NCBI GenBank assembly: GCA_041392665.1
Contig: JAWKLQ010000010.1
Coordinates: 186,001-250,000, forward strand
Direction: 5' to 3'
From: Flavilitoribacter sp020436695
GTDB lineage: Bacteria > Bacteroidota > Bacteroidia > Chitinophagales > Saprospiraceae
Length of the DNA: 64,000 nt
Shown: one piece after another, positions 52,227 through 61,170 of the stretch
Numbering within the stretch: the first letter of the stretch is position 1
Layout: each line of letters opens with the position of its first letter
Translations under genes and position numbers: made by a program
Notes under the pieces: generated by a model
Told to the model about the DNA's origin: nothing
The model's database searches: none
Seen by the model: only the letters and a program-made list of their open reading frames with translations

Positions 52227-53509
52227 ATCACCGCAGAACATTTTTGAAAAAACTCTCCGACTTCGGCACGGTCCTTGCCGTAAGCCCATTTATGCAATCC
52301 GGTCACGGTACTGAATTGCTGGAAGCTTTTAAACGGGCAGAAGATCAGCCGCTGGACCAAAATATTACCGATGACGAATTCTGGTATTTGATCCAGCAGG
52401 CATATACGGTTTCCTCCACCCTGATCAATCTGAATAATGGAGGAGTCAGCCCGCAGCCCAAAGTGGTGCAGGAGGCAGTAGAACACTACAACCGCCTTAG
52501 TAATGAGACCCCCTCGTATTACATGTGGCGTATATTGGACCGGGGGCGGGAACCCCTGCGTCGCAAATTGGCGGAACTGCTCGGTTGTTCCACCGAAGAA
52601 GTGGCCATTAACCGAAACTCCAGCGAGGCGCTTGAAACTATTATCTTTGGCTTGCCGCTAAAAGCCGGGGATGAAGTCGTGTTAACAAAGCAGGACTATC
52701 CCAATATGATCAATGCCTATAAACAAAGGGCACATCGCGACGGTATCAGCCTCAAATGGCTGTCATTCGACTTCCCCATTGAAGATGAACAGCAGATCGT
52801 GGATACTTTCGTCAACGCTTTTACCGACCGTACGAAGATCGTTCACCTCACCCATATGATCAACTGGAACGGGCAGATCCTGCCGGTAAAAAAGATCGCC
52901 CGCGAGGCCCACGCCCGTGGTATCGAAGTGGTGGTGGATGCAGCCCATACTTTTGCGCATCTCGACTACAAGATCGATGATCTGGAGTGCGATTACTGGG
53001 GTACGAGCCTGCACAAATGGCTAAGTGCGCCCTTCGGCAGTGGTATGTTGTACGTTAAAAAGGAAAAGATCTCCAAACTTTACCCGCTTTTTGCCGCCCC
53101 CGATCCGGAAAGTGATAATATCCGGAAATTCGAGAACCTGGGCACGCGCTCTTTCGCCATCGAACAGGCGATCGGGCACGCCGTCAATTTCTTCCACATG
53201 ATCGGTGGGGAACGCAAACAGGCCCGTCTACACTATCTGAAAAATTACTGGGCCGAGCGCGTCAGCGAATTTCCTGGCGTCAGCGTTGGGACTTCCCTGC
53301 ATCCGGAATACGGCTGTGCGATCGGCCTGCTGCAAATAGACGGGCAGGATCCCGTTGACGTACACAATTATTTGTTCCAGGAGCACCGGCTGCATACCAC
53401 CGCCATTAAATGGGAAAACATCAACGGGGTACGCATTACGCCGAATGTGTATACGACTACCCGAGACCTGGATGTGCTGGTGGAGGCGGTGCGGAAGTAT
53501 CCGGTGTAG
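52223..53509 (+). CDS. Tat-exported class V aminotransferase (isopenicillin-epimerase-like)
   Basis: The 428-residue protein starts with HRRTFLKKLS, a twin-arginine signal, so it is probably exported folded. The PLP core shows NNGGVSPQP, the pyridine-binding Asp239 (VVVDAAH) and the Schiff-base Lys265 (TSLHKWLSAP). It belongs to the branch with isopenicillin-N epimerase and cysteine desulfurases; extracytoplasmic members with a Tat signal are common in Bacteroidota. The overlapping upstream gene is a membrane protein, a possible partner. The substrate is unknown. Confidence 0.88.
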   Translation: MNHRRTFLKKLSDFGTVLAVSPFMQSGHGTELLEAFKRAEDQPLDQNITDDEFWYLIQQAYTVSSTLINLNNGGVSPQPKVVQEAVEHYNRLSNETPSYYMWRILDRGREPLRRKLAELLGCSTEEVAINRNSSEALETIIFGLPLKAGDEVVLTKQDYPNMINAYKQRAHRDGISLKWLSFDFPIEDEQQIVDTFVNAFTDRTKIVHLTHMINWNGQILPVKKIAREAHARGIEVVVDAAHTFAHLDYKIDDLECDYWGTSLHKWLSAPFGSGMLYVKKEKISKLYPLFAAPDPESDNIRKFENLGTRSFAIEQAIGHAVNFFHMIGGERKQARLHYLKNYWAERVSEFPGVSVGTSLHPEYGCAIGLLQIDGQDPVDVHNYLFQEHRLHTTAIKWENINGVRITPNVYTTTRDLDVLVEAVRKYPV

Positions 53510-53567
53510 GTAGGTAGGCTAGTAGAAGAGAAGCCGGTACTCATTGCTGGCAGGTCCATCTGATCAT

Positions 53568-53652
53568 AAGATCAAGCACAAGTGTCAAGAACAAGTTCAA
53601 ATGGCTTCGCGCCCGACTATTGAACTTGATACTTGATCCTGCGCTTGATCTT
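53568..53652. repeat. 33-base imperfect palindrome between convergent genes
   Basis: The arms 53568-53600 and 53620-53652 share AAGATCAAGC outside and AAGTTCAA inside as complements with a few differences between, around a 19-base loop. The words are TCAAG/CTTGA. It lies between convergent genes and could be a shared terminator. Confidence 0.6.
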
Positions 53653-53745
53653 GACGTCCATGCTTAGTGGTGATAGTTGCAATATTGCCCGCGTAATGGC
53701 ATAAACCTATACTTTTCAGATCTCAGATATTGCTATGATGTGGGT

Positions 53746-55881
53746 TTAATCCACCACCTTCATCCCCACCTGATCGATCATAAAAGCATACAACATCGCC
53801 GTTTCCTTCTGCCGGGCAAAACGTCCGGATTCCCCGCCGTGGCCGGCGCCCATATTGACCTTCAGCAGTACCGGTTCGGAGCCGGTATTATTTTCCCGGA
53901 CCTTTTGTACCCATTTGGCCGGGCTGAAATAGGGCACCTGGGTGTCGTTCAGGCCGCCGGTGGCAAAGATGGCCGGGTAGTCGGCCGGTTGCACATTATC
54001 GTAGGGCGACCAGCTTAGCATGTAGTCGTAGTATTCTTTTTTGTTGGGATCGCCCCATTCGTCGTATTCCAGCGTGGTCAGCGGTAGGTCGGGGTTCATC
54101 ATATCGGTGATGACGTCCATCCAGGGTACCCCGGCTATAATGCCTTTAAACAGGTCGGGGCGCATATTGGTTACCGCCCCCATCAGCATGCCGCCGGCAC
54201 TTCGGCCCATCGCAAATAATCCCTCTTCACTGGTGTATTTTTCATCTACCAGATATTGGGCGCCATCCACAAAATCGGTGAAGGTGTTCTTCTTGTGCAA
54301 CAGTTTACCGTCTTCATACCATTGCCGACCCATTTCCTGTCCGCCGCGAATATGAGCGATGGCATAAATAAAGCCCCGATCCAGCAAACTGATCACATCC
54401 GGCCGGAAATAAGGCATAGTACTGAAACCGTAAGAACCGTAGGCGTATAACAGGCAGGGATTGCTGCCGTCGTGCTGAAAATTATCCTTCCGGTAGACGA
54501 TAGACATGGGAATTTTGGTGCCGTCCTCTGCCGGTGCCCAGATGCGCTTGGTCTCGTAAAGCGCGGCCTCATAACCACCTCCTACTTTCTCCTGTTTCAG
54601 TAAGTCCTTGTGCCGGGTAGACAGGGAATAGCCGAGCGTCGATTCCGGAGTGGTCAGTGAAGTATACTCATACCGAATGCTGTCGCTGTCGAATTCATCC
54701 GACGGATCGTACATATCGGCGGTATATACCTCTTCGCCAAAGTCGATATAGTAATCATCACCACTGGCCCGGTTGATCACCCGGATGCGATCCAGAGCAT
54801 TGGTCCTTTCCTGTACCACGATATATTTATCCCGGAGGGTGAAGTCATTGATCAGGGTTCCTTCTTTATGCGGTACCAGATCTTTCCAGTTGGCCATGGA
54901 GGGATTGCCGGCCGGAGCGGTGGAGATTTTAAAGTTCTTCGCGTCATGGTTGTTCAGAATGTAGAAGTCGTTCCCGGGATAACTCTGCACCCAGTATTCC
55001 AGTCCCTGCTGCCTGGGTTGGATCACTTTCAGTTGGGCCAGGGGCTGGCCGGCGGGTAAAAACCAGGTTTCCGTGGTAGTCGTACTGTTGGAACTGATCA
55101 GAACATAACGCTTATCCCAGGATGCGCTCAGCCAGACTGAATAAGTGCTATCCGGTTCAATGTAGATCTCTTTATCCAGATCGGCATTATCACTCATCCG
55201 GTGACGCATGACGCGATAGGAGCGGACGGTCTTATCATTGAGGGAATAAAAGAAGTATTGACCATCGGCCGACCAGGCGCCGGCATTATCACAATCTGAA
55301 ACCTGATCGGATAACAACTCACCGGAGGTCAGATCTTTGAAAAACAACGTGTTCCGGCGATCACCGGAAGTATCCACCATAAAGGCCACCCGCTGATTAT
55401 CCGGACTGATGTAGTAACTGAACAGCCGATAGATCTGATAACCTTTGGCCATCTCATTGACGTTGAGAACGATCTCTTCTTCGGCATCCATACTGCCCTT
55501 ACGCCGGCAGTGATAAGGATACTCATTCCCTTCTTCATAGCGGGTGTAGTACCAGTAACCGTTACTCTTGGTGGGTAGCGACTGATCTTGCTGCGGAATG
55601 CGGGCCACCAGTTCTTCGTACAATTCCTTCTGTAGCGCTTCCGTGTGTTTCAGGCTTTTCTCGGTAAAGTCATTTTCCGCTTCCAGAAATGAGATCACCT
55701 CCGGGTCATTCTTATCGCTTAGCCAGTAGTAGGGGTCTTCACGGGTGGTGCCGTGTTCTTCAAAGGTGTGAATGACTTTTTTTGCAGTCGGATAATCCGC
55801 CGCAGCTGTATGTCCGGAATTAGGTTCCTGTTTGCAGGACAAAAAGCCCAGCAACATCATAATAACGGCAAATCTGTTCAT
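53746..55881 (-). CDS. Lipoprotein S9 prolyl-oligopeptidase (oligopeptidase B type)
   Basis: The 711-residue protein has a lipoprotein signal (lipobox GFLSC, Cys16). An N-terminal beta-propeller (about 80-420) precedes the alpha/beta hydrolase domain with Ser561 (GRSAGG), Asp646 (GGLNDTQV) and His681 (GAGHGGES), the S9 triad. The LLYAYGSYGFS and GGQEMGRQWYEDGK stretches are standard for oligopeptidase B. It cleaves short peptides in the periplasm. A TATATTTG box is 46 bases upstream. Confidence 0.95.
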   Translation of the reverse strand: MNRFAVIMMLLGFLSCKQEPNSGHTAAADYPTAKKVIHTFEEHGTTREDPYYWLSDKNDPEVISFLEAENDFTEKSLKHTEALQKELYEELVARIPQQDQSLPTKSNGYWYYTRYEEGNEYPYHCRRKGSMDAEEEIVLNVNEMAKGYQIYRLFSYYISPDNQRVAFMVDTSGDRRNTLFFKDLTSGELLSDQVSDCDNAGAWSADGQYFFYSLNDKTVRSYRVMRHRMSDNADLDKEIYIEPDSTYSVWLSASWDKRYVLISSNSTTTTETWFLPAGQPLAQLKVIQPRQQGLEYWVQSYPGNDFYILNNHDAKNFKISTAPAGNPSMANWKDLVPHKEGTLINDFTLRDKYIVVQERTNALDRIRVINRASGDDYYIDFGEEVYTADMYDPSDEFDSDSIRYEYTSLTTPESTLGYSLSTRHKDLLKQEKVGGGYEAALYETKRIWAPAEDGTKIPMSIVYRKDNFQHDGSNPCLLYAYGSYGFSTMPYFRPDVISLLDRGFIYAIAHIRGGQEMGRQWYEDGKLLHKKNTFTDFVDGAQYLVDEKYTSEEGLFAMGRSAGGMLMGAVTNMRPDLFKGIIAGVPWMDVITDMMNPDLPLTTLEYDEWGDPNKKEYYDYMLSWSPYDNVQPADYPAIFATGGLNDTQVPYFSPAKWVQKVRENNTGSEPVLLKVNMGAGHGGESGRFARQKETAMLYAFMIDQVGMKVVD

Positions 55882-55926
55882 ATTGCTTGATTGGTGAGTG
55901 AAGAGGGTTTCGGCTCATTTTTACTT

Positions 55927-55934
55927 CAAATATA
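55927..55934 (-). promoter_or_regulatory. -7 box of the S9 peptidase gene (minus strand)
   Basis: The minus strand reads TATATTTG, matching TAnnTTTG, with a TTG about 16 bases upstream of it and the start codon 46 bases downstream. Confidence 0.5.
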
Positions 55935-55947
55935 CATTTGAATCAGC

Positions 55948-56961
55948 TCACAATTGCGGAATTAACAGTTCCAGCCGCCGGGCCATCTGGTTTACTTTTT
56001 CTTCCAGCCGATTAAAGTAATAGTTGCGGTTTTTGCTGGAGTGAATGCTGATGGCAGTGGATGTACTGATCATGCTTTGGAACCACCGTTCCATATAGCT
56101 GCACATTTCCTGATCGGTGGTGAAAATGAAATTTGGCCCGTCCAGGGTATGGTAGAGGATGCTATGGGTTTCGGTTACTCCCAAAATGGTATTGTAGGTA
56201 CCCGTCAGCTCATTGTGGAACAGCTCGAATTGTCCGTTTTGCTCCAAAGGTTTCTGGCCGGGCATAAATTTCTTTCCCTCTTCGGCCATATGGCGACAAT
56301 GCCGGACCAGCTCGACCAGGTCGGAGCAGATCTCAAAGGCATCTTCTGCCCGCTCGAAGCGGCCGTCCAATAACATATATTCTATCTGGTTGAGCGACTG
56401 GTCGAGAAAGGACAGGGTCCAGTAATCGGTACTGTCCAGGGCACAGTACAATTTGCCGGTGGCATAAGCTATTTCCAGTTCTTTGGCGGTAATCAGGTCG
56501 AACCTGAACTTTCGATGCTGCAGATAATCGAGATTCCAGTTGGTCAGCCCGTAAATATAGAGTTTCAGTGCCATTAGACGGGGAAACATCATATATATGA
56601 AGATCGGGACCTCACGGGCGGTGTAATGGGCATGGATATTCGGTTGACGAACGAACAAACTGATCTGATAATTGATCAGTTGCAGATAATCCAGAAAACT
56701 ACTGATAGGTTGTTCGCTCCGGTTATAGGAGAAAGAGACTTTTCCCTGTTTATCGCTGAGGATAGAATCGAGAGAAATATCAAAATGAGTAGCCAGGGTC
56801 TGTATCTCCACGGCATTAAGCATGGTGTCTCCGCGTAGTCTCCGGTATACGCCGTCGCGGTTCAAAGACAGTACCTCCATCAATTTTTCTGCGGCCTGTG
56901 ATTTTTTTGGAAATCGGTTTAATATTTTATCAATAAGGTCGTCCTGTAGATTTGGCTGCAT
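55948..56961 (-). CDS. Helix-turn-helix regulator with long C-terminal domain
   Basis: From ATG 56961 (MQPNLQDDLIDKILNRF) the 337-residue protein has an N-terminal HTH-like region (about 15-75: SQAAEKLMEVLSLNRDGVYRRLRG, then IQTLATHFDISLDSIL), like the BetR/XRE-type. The rest (about 95-337) is helical with many aromatic residues, no known domain, and is probably a sensor or oligomerisation part. The frame is open to 57057, but the extra codons lack support. It is upstream of the S9 peptidase on the same strand with 66 bases between and may regulate or share a transcript with it. Confidence 0.7.
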   Translation of the reverse strand: MQPNLQDDLIDKILNRFPKKSQAAEKLMEVLSLNRDGVYRRLRGDTMLNAVEIQTLATHFDISLDSILSDKQGKVSFSYNRSEQPISSFLDYLQLINYQISLFVRQPNIHAHYTAREVPIFIYMMFPRLMALKLYIYGLTNWNLDYLQHRKFRFDLITAKELEIAYATGKLYCALDSTDYWTLSFLDQSLNQIEYMLLDGRFERAEDAFEICSDLVELVRHCRHMAEEGKKFMPGQKPLEQNGQFELFHNELTGTYNTILGVTETHSILYHTLDGPNFIFTTDQEMCSYMERWFQSMISTSTAISIHSSKNRNYYFNRLEEKVNQMARRLELLIPQL

Positions 56962-57409
56962 GTATTCTGTGCTTGCGATTTTGTTGGCATGAGCAAGTTC
57001 GGGACGGAGAACAAATAGATGAAACAAATTTAGGTTTTTAATATTTCGGTAAGCCATTGCCTATCAGGAGATGGCGTTCGAAATGTTCAAAACCTTAAAA
57101 GAAATTTGTTTCATCTATTTCCGTCAGATTACTGAAGCAGAAAATTTACAACAAATTCATGAAAAACCGGTGTAGGAGAGCAATTTCATCAGGATATTAA
57201 AGTAAAATAAATGTGACAACATCAATATTCCTTTCATTTTCTGCCGATAGGATATTGATATTGCGGCTGTATAAATAGAACTAAACTCCAGATATTAACA
57301 AAACAGGCAAAATCCTAACACCCTATAGTACGGGATCGGCGGCATGTCGCCCCATCAGTAGTATGTCGCCGGGATCCCGTCAATTCATAACCCCAGAAAA
57401 TGAGTGAGA
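56962..57409. other. Gap with hairpin between regulator and phosphoesterase
   Basis: A stem at 57330-57380 pairs ACGGGATC with GATCCCGT and GGCGGCAT with ATGTCGCC (one G-T pair), with a two-base bulge. It lies 30 bases past the phosphoesterase stop and may be its terminator. The remaining AT-rich part should carry the regulator promoter. Confidence 0.45.
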
Positions 57410-58263
57410 TTATCTGATCTCATCTCCAACAGACGGGACTGGGTCGATCAAAAGGCTCACTCCCTGCTGTTGCGTTTCCCAATCAGGTAAGATCTCACAG
57501 TTGTCCCAGATGCCGGTCGATAGGGTCAGGGCGTACTCCTCGGGCAATCCCTGCTCTCGCATATGCCGTTGAGCGGTTAGGAAGTCGTACTCCAGTGCAA
57601 TGTGCCGGTAGCGGATCTCGCCATCTTCTTTTTGCAGCAGCATACACCACACCCGTGGAGTGCCGTCATTGGCCGGCATACCGATGACCCCGGCATTGAG
57701 CCAGTGATAACTTTCTCTTTGCTGGGCAAAAGGGAGTCCACAATGCCCGGCCAGAATGATACGGGAACCGGTATTGGCAAAAGTTTGCTGTTTGACTTCC
57801 CAGGGAGTAGACTGGAAAACGTAACCGGCCACTTCTCCAAAATCGCCGTGTACGACCGTTGCTGGATGATCGTAAAAGTCAAAATGGAGATAATCCGGTA
57901 ATTCCTCCATCCAGGCAATGGAATCCGGGGATAATCGCTTTTTAGCAAAAGGATACCAGCGCTGGGAAAAGGTGTCACAGCGGGAGCCCGGCCGGAAATC
58001 GCAGCCGCAATCCAGGGCTCCGGAGCGCAACTGCAACTCCACATTGCCGGCTATGCAATGGACACCCCAATTCTTAACCCGCTGTACCACTTCCTCGGGT
58101 TGGGCGCAGTAACCGACTACATCTCCGGTGCAGATGATCCTTTCGGGCGGAATGTGTAGTGAGATGGCCAGATGATATAAGGCCTCCAGTGCCTGAAGAT
58201 TGCTGTAGCATCCCCGAACACAAGCAGGTCGTCATTCATTGGTGAGAGTTGGTTGATCTTCAT
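57410..58263 (-). pseudogene. Metallophosphoesterase with one-base frameshift
   Basis: The N-terminal part from ATG 58263 reads MKINQLSPMNDDLLVFG; the rest continues in another frame as GCYSNLQALEAL, IICTGDVVGYCAQPEEVVQR, WGVHCIAGNVE, a DCGCDF stretch, VVHGDF and ILAGHCGLPF. Joined, these form a complete calcineurin-like metallophosphoesterase. The C4 run at 58212-58215 (G4 on the coding strand) would need a fifth base to restore the frame. The start overlaps the symporter stop by four bases. The product is presumably truncated if the lesion is real; an undercalled homopolymer is an equal explanation. Confidence 0.8.
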
Positions 58264-59609
58264 AATTGTGATTTTTCCTTCAGGAATAATTTTGGAATAA
58301 AGAACAGCACGACACAAAGGAGCACGCCCCAAAGATTCAGCCATAACAGATCGGCGTACTTCCCGGAAGAGAGCAGTAACCATCCCGGATACCATCCCAT
58401 TACCAGCGCGATACCTACGGCCAGGCCTGCCGTTACGCTTAAAAAAAAGCTGAGCGGGGGCGCTTTCACCTTCCAGAACAAAAACACCGGCGTCAGACCG
58501 ATGACCATCGTCCCACTTACAGTTGTGGCCGATAGGATCTCTGGTTTGAGGAAGACCGGTATAGTGCCCAATACCGCCAAGCCAGCCATAAACAGGCGGC
58601 CGCTCTTTACGGAATGGCCGATACCCAGATCAATAGCCATGAGCTTCGAAAAAGAGGAAAAACTGCTATCCAGTGTGGAGGCGGCCGAAGTGACCATGAT
58701 GTAGTTCATCATCAGCATCATGATCACTCCCAGTGAACGGGCCACCTGCACAGCCGCATCGCCTGACAACTGCTCCTGCCTGGCGTAAATGCCCACAAAG
58801 CTGAACAGCAGGATACAGAGACCGCCGAAGACCGAAGCCAGTAAAAAGCTTCGAAGGGTGGTTTTTCGGTCGCTGATAAAAGCCCGGTCCGTCATCACCG
58901 GATCGTGAAAAGGATAGCTCAGCGATTGCAATAGGGCTGCCAGCAGGAGATTAAGTCCCATATCCATTTTCCAGTTGCCGGAGTCGATGATGGTGCTGAC
59001 CGTCAGGGTATCATTCCCCAGCAGTACCATAAGCAGTACGATCAGCAATACACTGAACAGGATCATCTGGATCACATCCGTAAAGATGCTGCTGCTCAGG
59101 CCGCCCTTGAGGGAATAGGCTACGGTCAGAGCCGTAAAAGCAAGGATGGCCATGTAATAAGCGGTGGAGCCCACATCCCCGAAATACGAACCGATCACCA
59201 TGGTATTGGACCAGACCTCATTGAACAGCCGGATACCGATCAGCAGGGAAAATAACAGAATGGCTCCCCGGCCGTACCGGCTTTGCAAAAAGTGGTGAAT
59301 GCTGGTAAAGCCCGCTTCCCTTAAGCGTACCAGGATCAGCCCGGCTACGGCAAAAGACAAATAATAAGCTGCGTATGCCAGTCCGCCGATTAACCCGAAA
59401 CTCTGCCCCAGATTCGCCGCATTGGTAATGGACTTAGCAAAGATCCAGGAAATGATCAGGCTGCCCGTCAGTATCAGCGTATTGGGTGACTTACCCCGAT
59501 GGCGGGCCTGAAAAAAATCAGCCCGGTTCTTGGCGAGAGGTGAAAACAGGAAGAACAGCAGGCTCGACCCGATAAGTAGTATCCATTGCCAAAACTGGAC
59601 TTTTTCCAT
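58260..59609 (-). CDS. Sodium:solute symporter (SSS family)
   Basis: The 449-residue membrane protein has about 12-13 hydrophobic segments in the SSS/LeuT-like arrangement, with GLIGGLAYAAYYLSF, LKGGLSSSIFTDVIQM (the conserved SSS segment near TM5) and ASTLDSSFSSFSKLMAID. It couples Na+ entry to uptake of a sugar, amino acid or similar solute across the inner membrane. It follows SusD by 64 bases and overlaps the phosphoesterase start by four bases, suggesting one uptake operon. The solute is unknown. Confidence 0.92.
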   Translation of the reverse strand: MEKVQFWQWILLIGSSLLFFLFSPLAKNRADFFQARHRGKSPNTLILTGSLIISWIFAKSITNAANLGQSFGLIGGLAYAAYYLSFAVAGLILVRLREAGFTSIHHFLQSRYGRGAILLFSLLIGIRLFNEVWSNTMVIGSYFGDVGSTAYYMAILAFTALTVAYSLKGGLSSSIFTDVIQMILFSVLLIVLLMVLLGNDTLTVSTIIDSGNWKMDMGLNLLLAALLQSLSYPFHDPVMTDRAFISDRKTTLRSFLLASVFGGLCILLFSFVGIYARQEQLSGDAAVQVARSLGVIMMLMMNYIMVTSAASTLDSSFSSFSKLMAIDLGIGHSVKSGRLFMAGLAVLGTIPVFLKPEILSATTVSGTMVIGLTPVFLFWKVKAPPLSFFLSVTAGLAVGIALVMGWYPGWLLLSSGKYADLLWLNLWGVLLCVVLFFIPKLFLKEKSQL

Positions 59610-59673
59610 AAGTTTATTGTTTGGATGGTTGACTTGATGCTGGGCGATATGGCATTAGTGCCAAGACCCGATC

Positions 59674-61098
59674 CTATTGCTCCCACCAGCCTTTGCTATT
59701 GTAATTATCTCCACCAATCCGCTCCACTGCAAGCTGGTAATTAACCCCATTCACAGCCTGCTCACTTTCCGGATAAGCATAGCGGACCGGGTATTGCCCC
59801 TGGTTCAGGTTGTCCGGAGAGATGGTCATCTGTGGGATGCCGGTACGGCGAATGTCCAGCCAGGCTTCGTACCCATTGAGAAAGGATGCGATCCATTTTT
59901 GGGTGAGGATCTTCTCCAGGTCGTTATTGCCGTTGAGGACTACTGCGTCCTGGTTAAGGTAGTCTGGGTCCCAGGGCAATCCGAAATATTCCATAGATGC
60001 TTCAATGGCCGTCGCATAGTAGTCCGCTGCATTGCCGGAGATTAAGCCTCTCGCAGCGGCTTCGGCCAAAATGAAATGTACTTCGCTGGCTTTCATGAAG
60101 AGCGCATCAACTCCGTCCGGAATATCCCGCAGTACGGCACCCAGCAGGGAAATATCATTTAGTTCGTACTGATTCTGACTTTCCCGGCTCAGACCGTTAG
60201 GCAACCCCTTGTAGGCCGGTGTGCCGGAATTAACAGAGGTTGTAGTGGGTTTGAAGAAAATACCCTCCCGCGGATCATCAAACTGATCGAAGATCCCCGC
60301 AATGGTAGTACTCATGCGCACGTCCGTATAGCGCCCTTCCCGTTCGGTAAAGATGAACCACTGATTGGGAGCCGCACTGAGGTAGGGAATAAGGGCATTG
60401 TCGGCATTATTTTGCAGGTAGTTGCCGGCACTGACAATGGCCTGCATATCTGACGATACGTCTGCCTGGCTGCTAATGCGCAACAGGTAGCGTAGACGCA
60501 GGGCATTGGCAAATTTGATCCATTGGTCCAGATCGCCGTCGTACATGATGTCACCCTCCACGCGGGCATTTGTGTTACTCAGGATATTCACTGCGTTTTC
60601 CAGGAGGTCCAGGATGCCTCCAGGAGCCGTGTAGATGTCTTCCTGGGTATCAAAAGCAGGGGTGAAGTTGCTTTGCGAAACACCTTGTATGGCTTCAAAA
60701 AAAGGTACATCGGTCCAAAGGTCAGTCAGCAATGCCCCCAGATTGGCCTTTAAGATCATGGCAATGCCTTCGTAGGCTTCATTCGACTGCCCGGAAGAGG
60801 TCATGGTATTCAGATCATTCAGCAGGCGGTAGGTGACATTCCAGAGGGGCGTATTACTACCTAGATTATAGCGGTCTACTGCCAGGAACTCGATATTGGA
60901 CATATGCTGGGCCAGTAAATTGCCGGCATGCCAACCCTGAAGCGAGTTGTTGTTGGCAGCCTGATACAGCACATTGGACAATAGAAATTGAGGGGCGACC
61001 TGTTCCGGGGCATTGGTATTCTCATTGAATTCCTGTAGCTCGGTGCAGGCACTGAAGCATATGATCAGTAGCAGTAGGAGTGTTTTTATATTAAGCAT
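59674..61098 (-). CDS. SusD/RagB-like lipoprotein
   Basis: The 474-residue protein has a lipobox FSAC (Cys18) and the SusD-like fold: NTNAPEQVAPQFLLSNVLYQAA, LWNVTYRLLNDLNTM, YEGIAMILKANLGALLTDLW and a C-terminal KWIASFLNGYEAWLDIRRTG. It sits on the cell surface and captures ligand for its SusC partner, which is encoded 72 bases upstream. The sequence fits the SusD-like branch that often handles peptides or small molecules rather than starch. Confidence 0.95.
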   Translation of the reverse strand: MLNIKTLLLLLIICFSACTELQEFNENTNAPEQVAPQFLLSNVLYQAANNNSLQGWHAGNLLAQHMSNIEFLAVDRYNLGSNTPLWNVTYRLLNDLNTMTSSGQSNEAYEGIAMILKANLGALLTDLWTDVPFFEAIQGVSQSNFTPAFDTQEDIYTAPGGILDLLENAVNILSNTNARVEGDIMYDGDLDQWIKFANALRLRYLLRISSQADVSSDMQAIVSAGNYLQNNADNALIPYLSAAPNQWFIFTEREGRYTDVRMSTTIAGIFDQFDDPREGIFFKPTTTSVNSGTPAYKGLPNGLSRESQNQYELNDISLLGAVLRDIPDGVDALFMKASEVHFILAEAAARGLISGNAADYYATAIEASMEYFGLPWDPDYLNQDAVVLNGNNDLEKILTQKWIASFLNGYEAWLDIRRTGIPQMTISPDNLNQGQYPVRYAYPESEQAVNGVNYQLAVERIGGDNYNSKGWWEQ

Positions 61099-61170
61099 GG
61101 CTTACTGTTTAAATTTGAAAAGGTATTAGGCATAAGTCCAACTCATTTGATCTATGGACTTACGACCCAA

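Noticed and set aside
57410..58090. A complete phosphoesterase starting at GTG 58090
   Set aside because: It would lack the N-terminal FGG-x-YSNLQALEAL and GDVVGY metal-binding segments that are present upstream across the frameshift.
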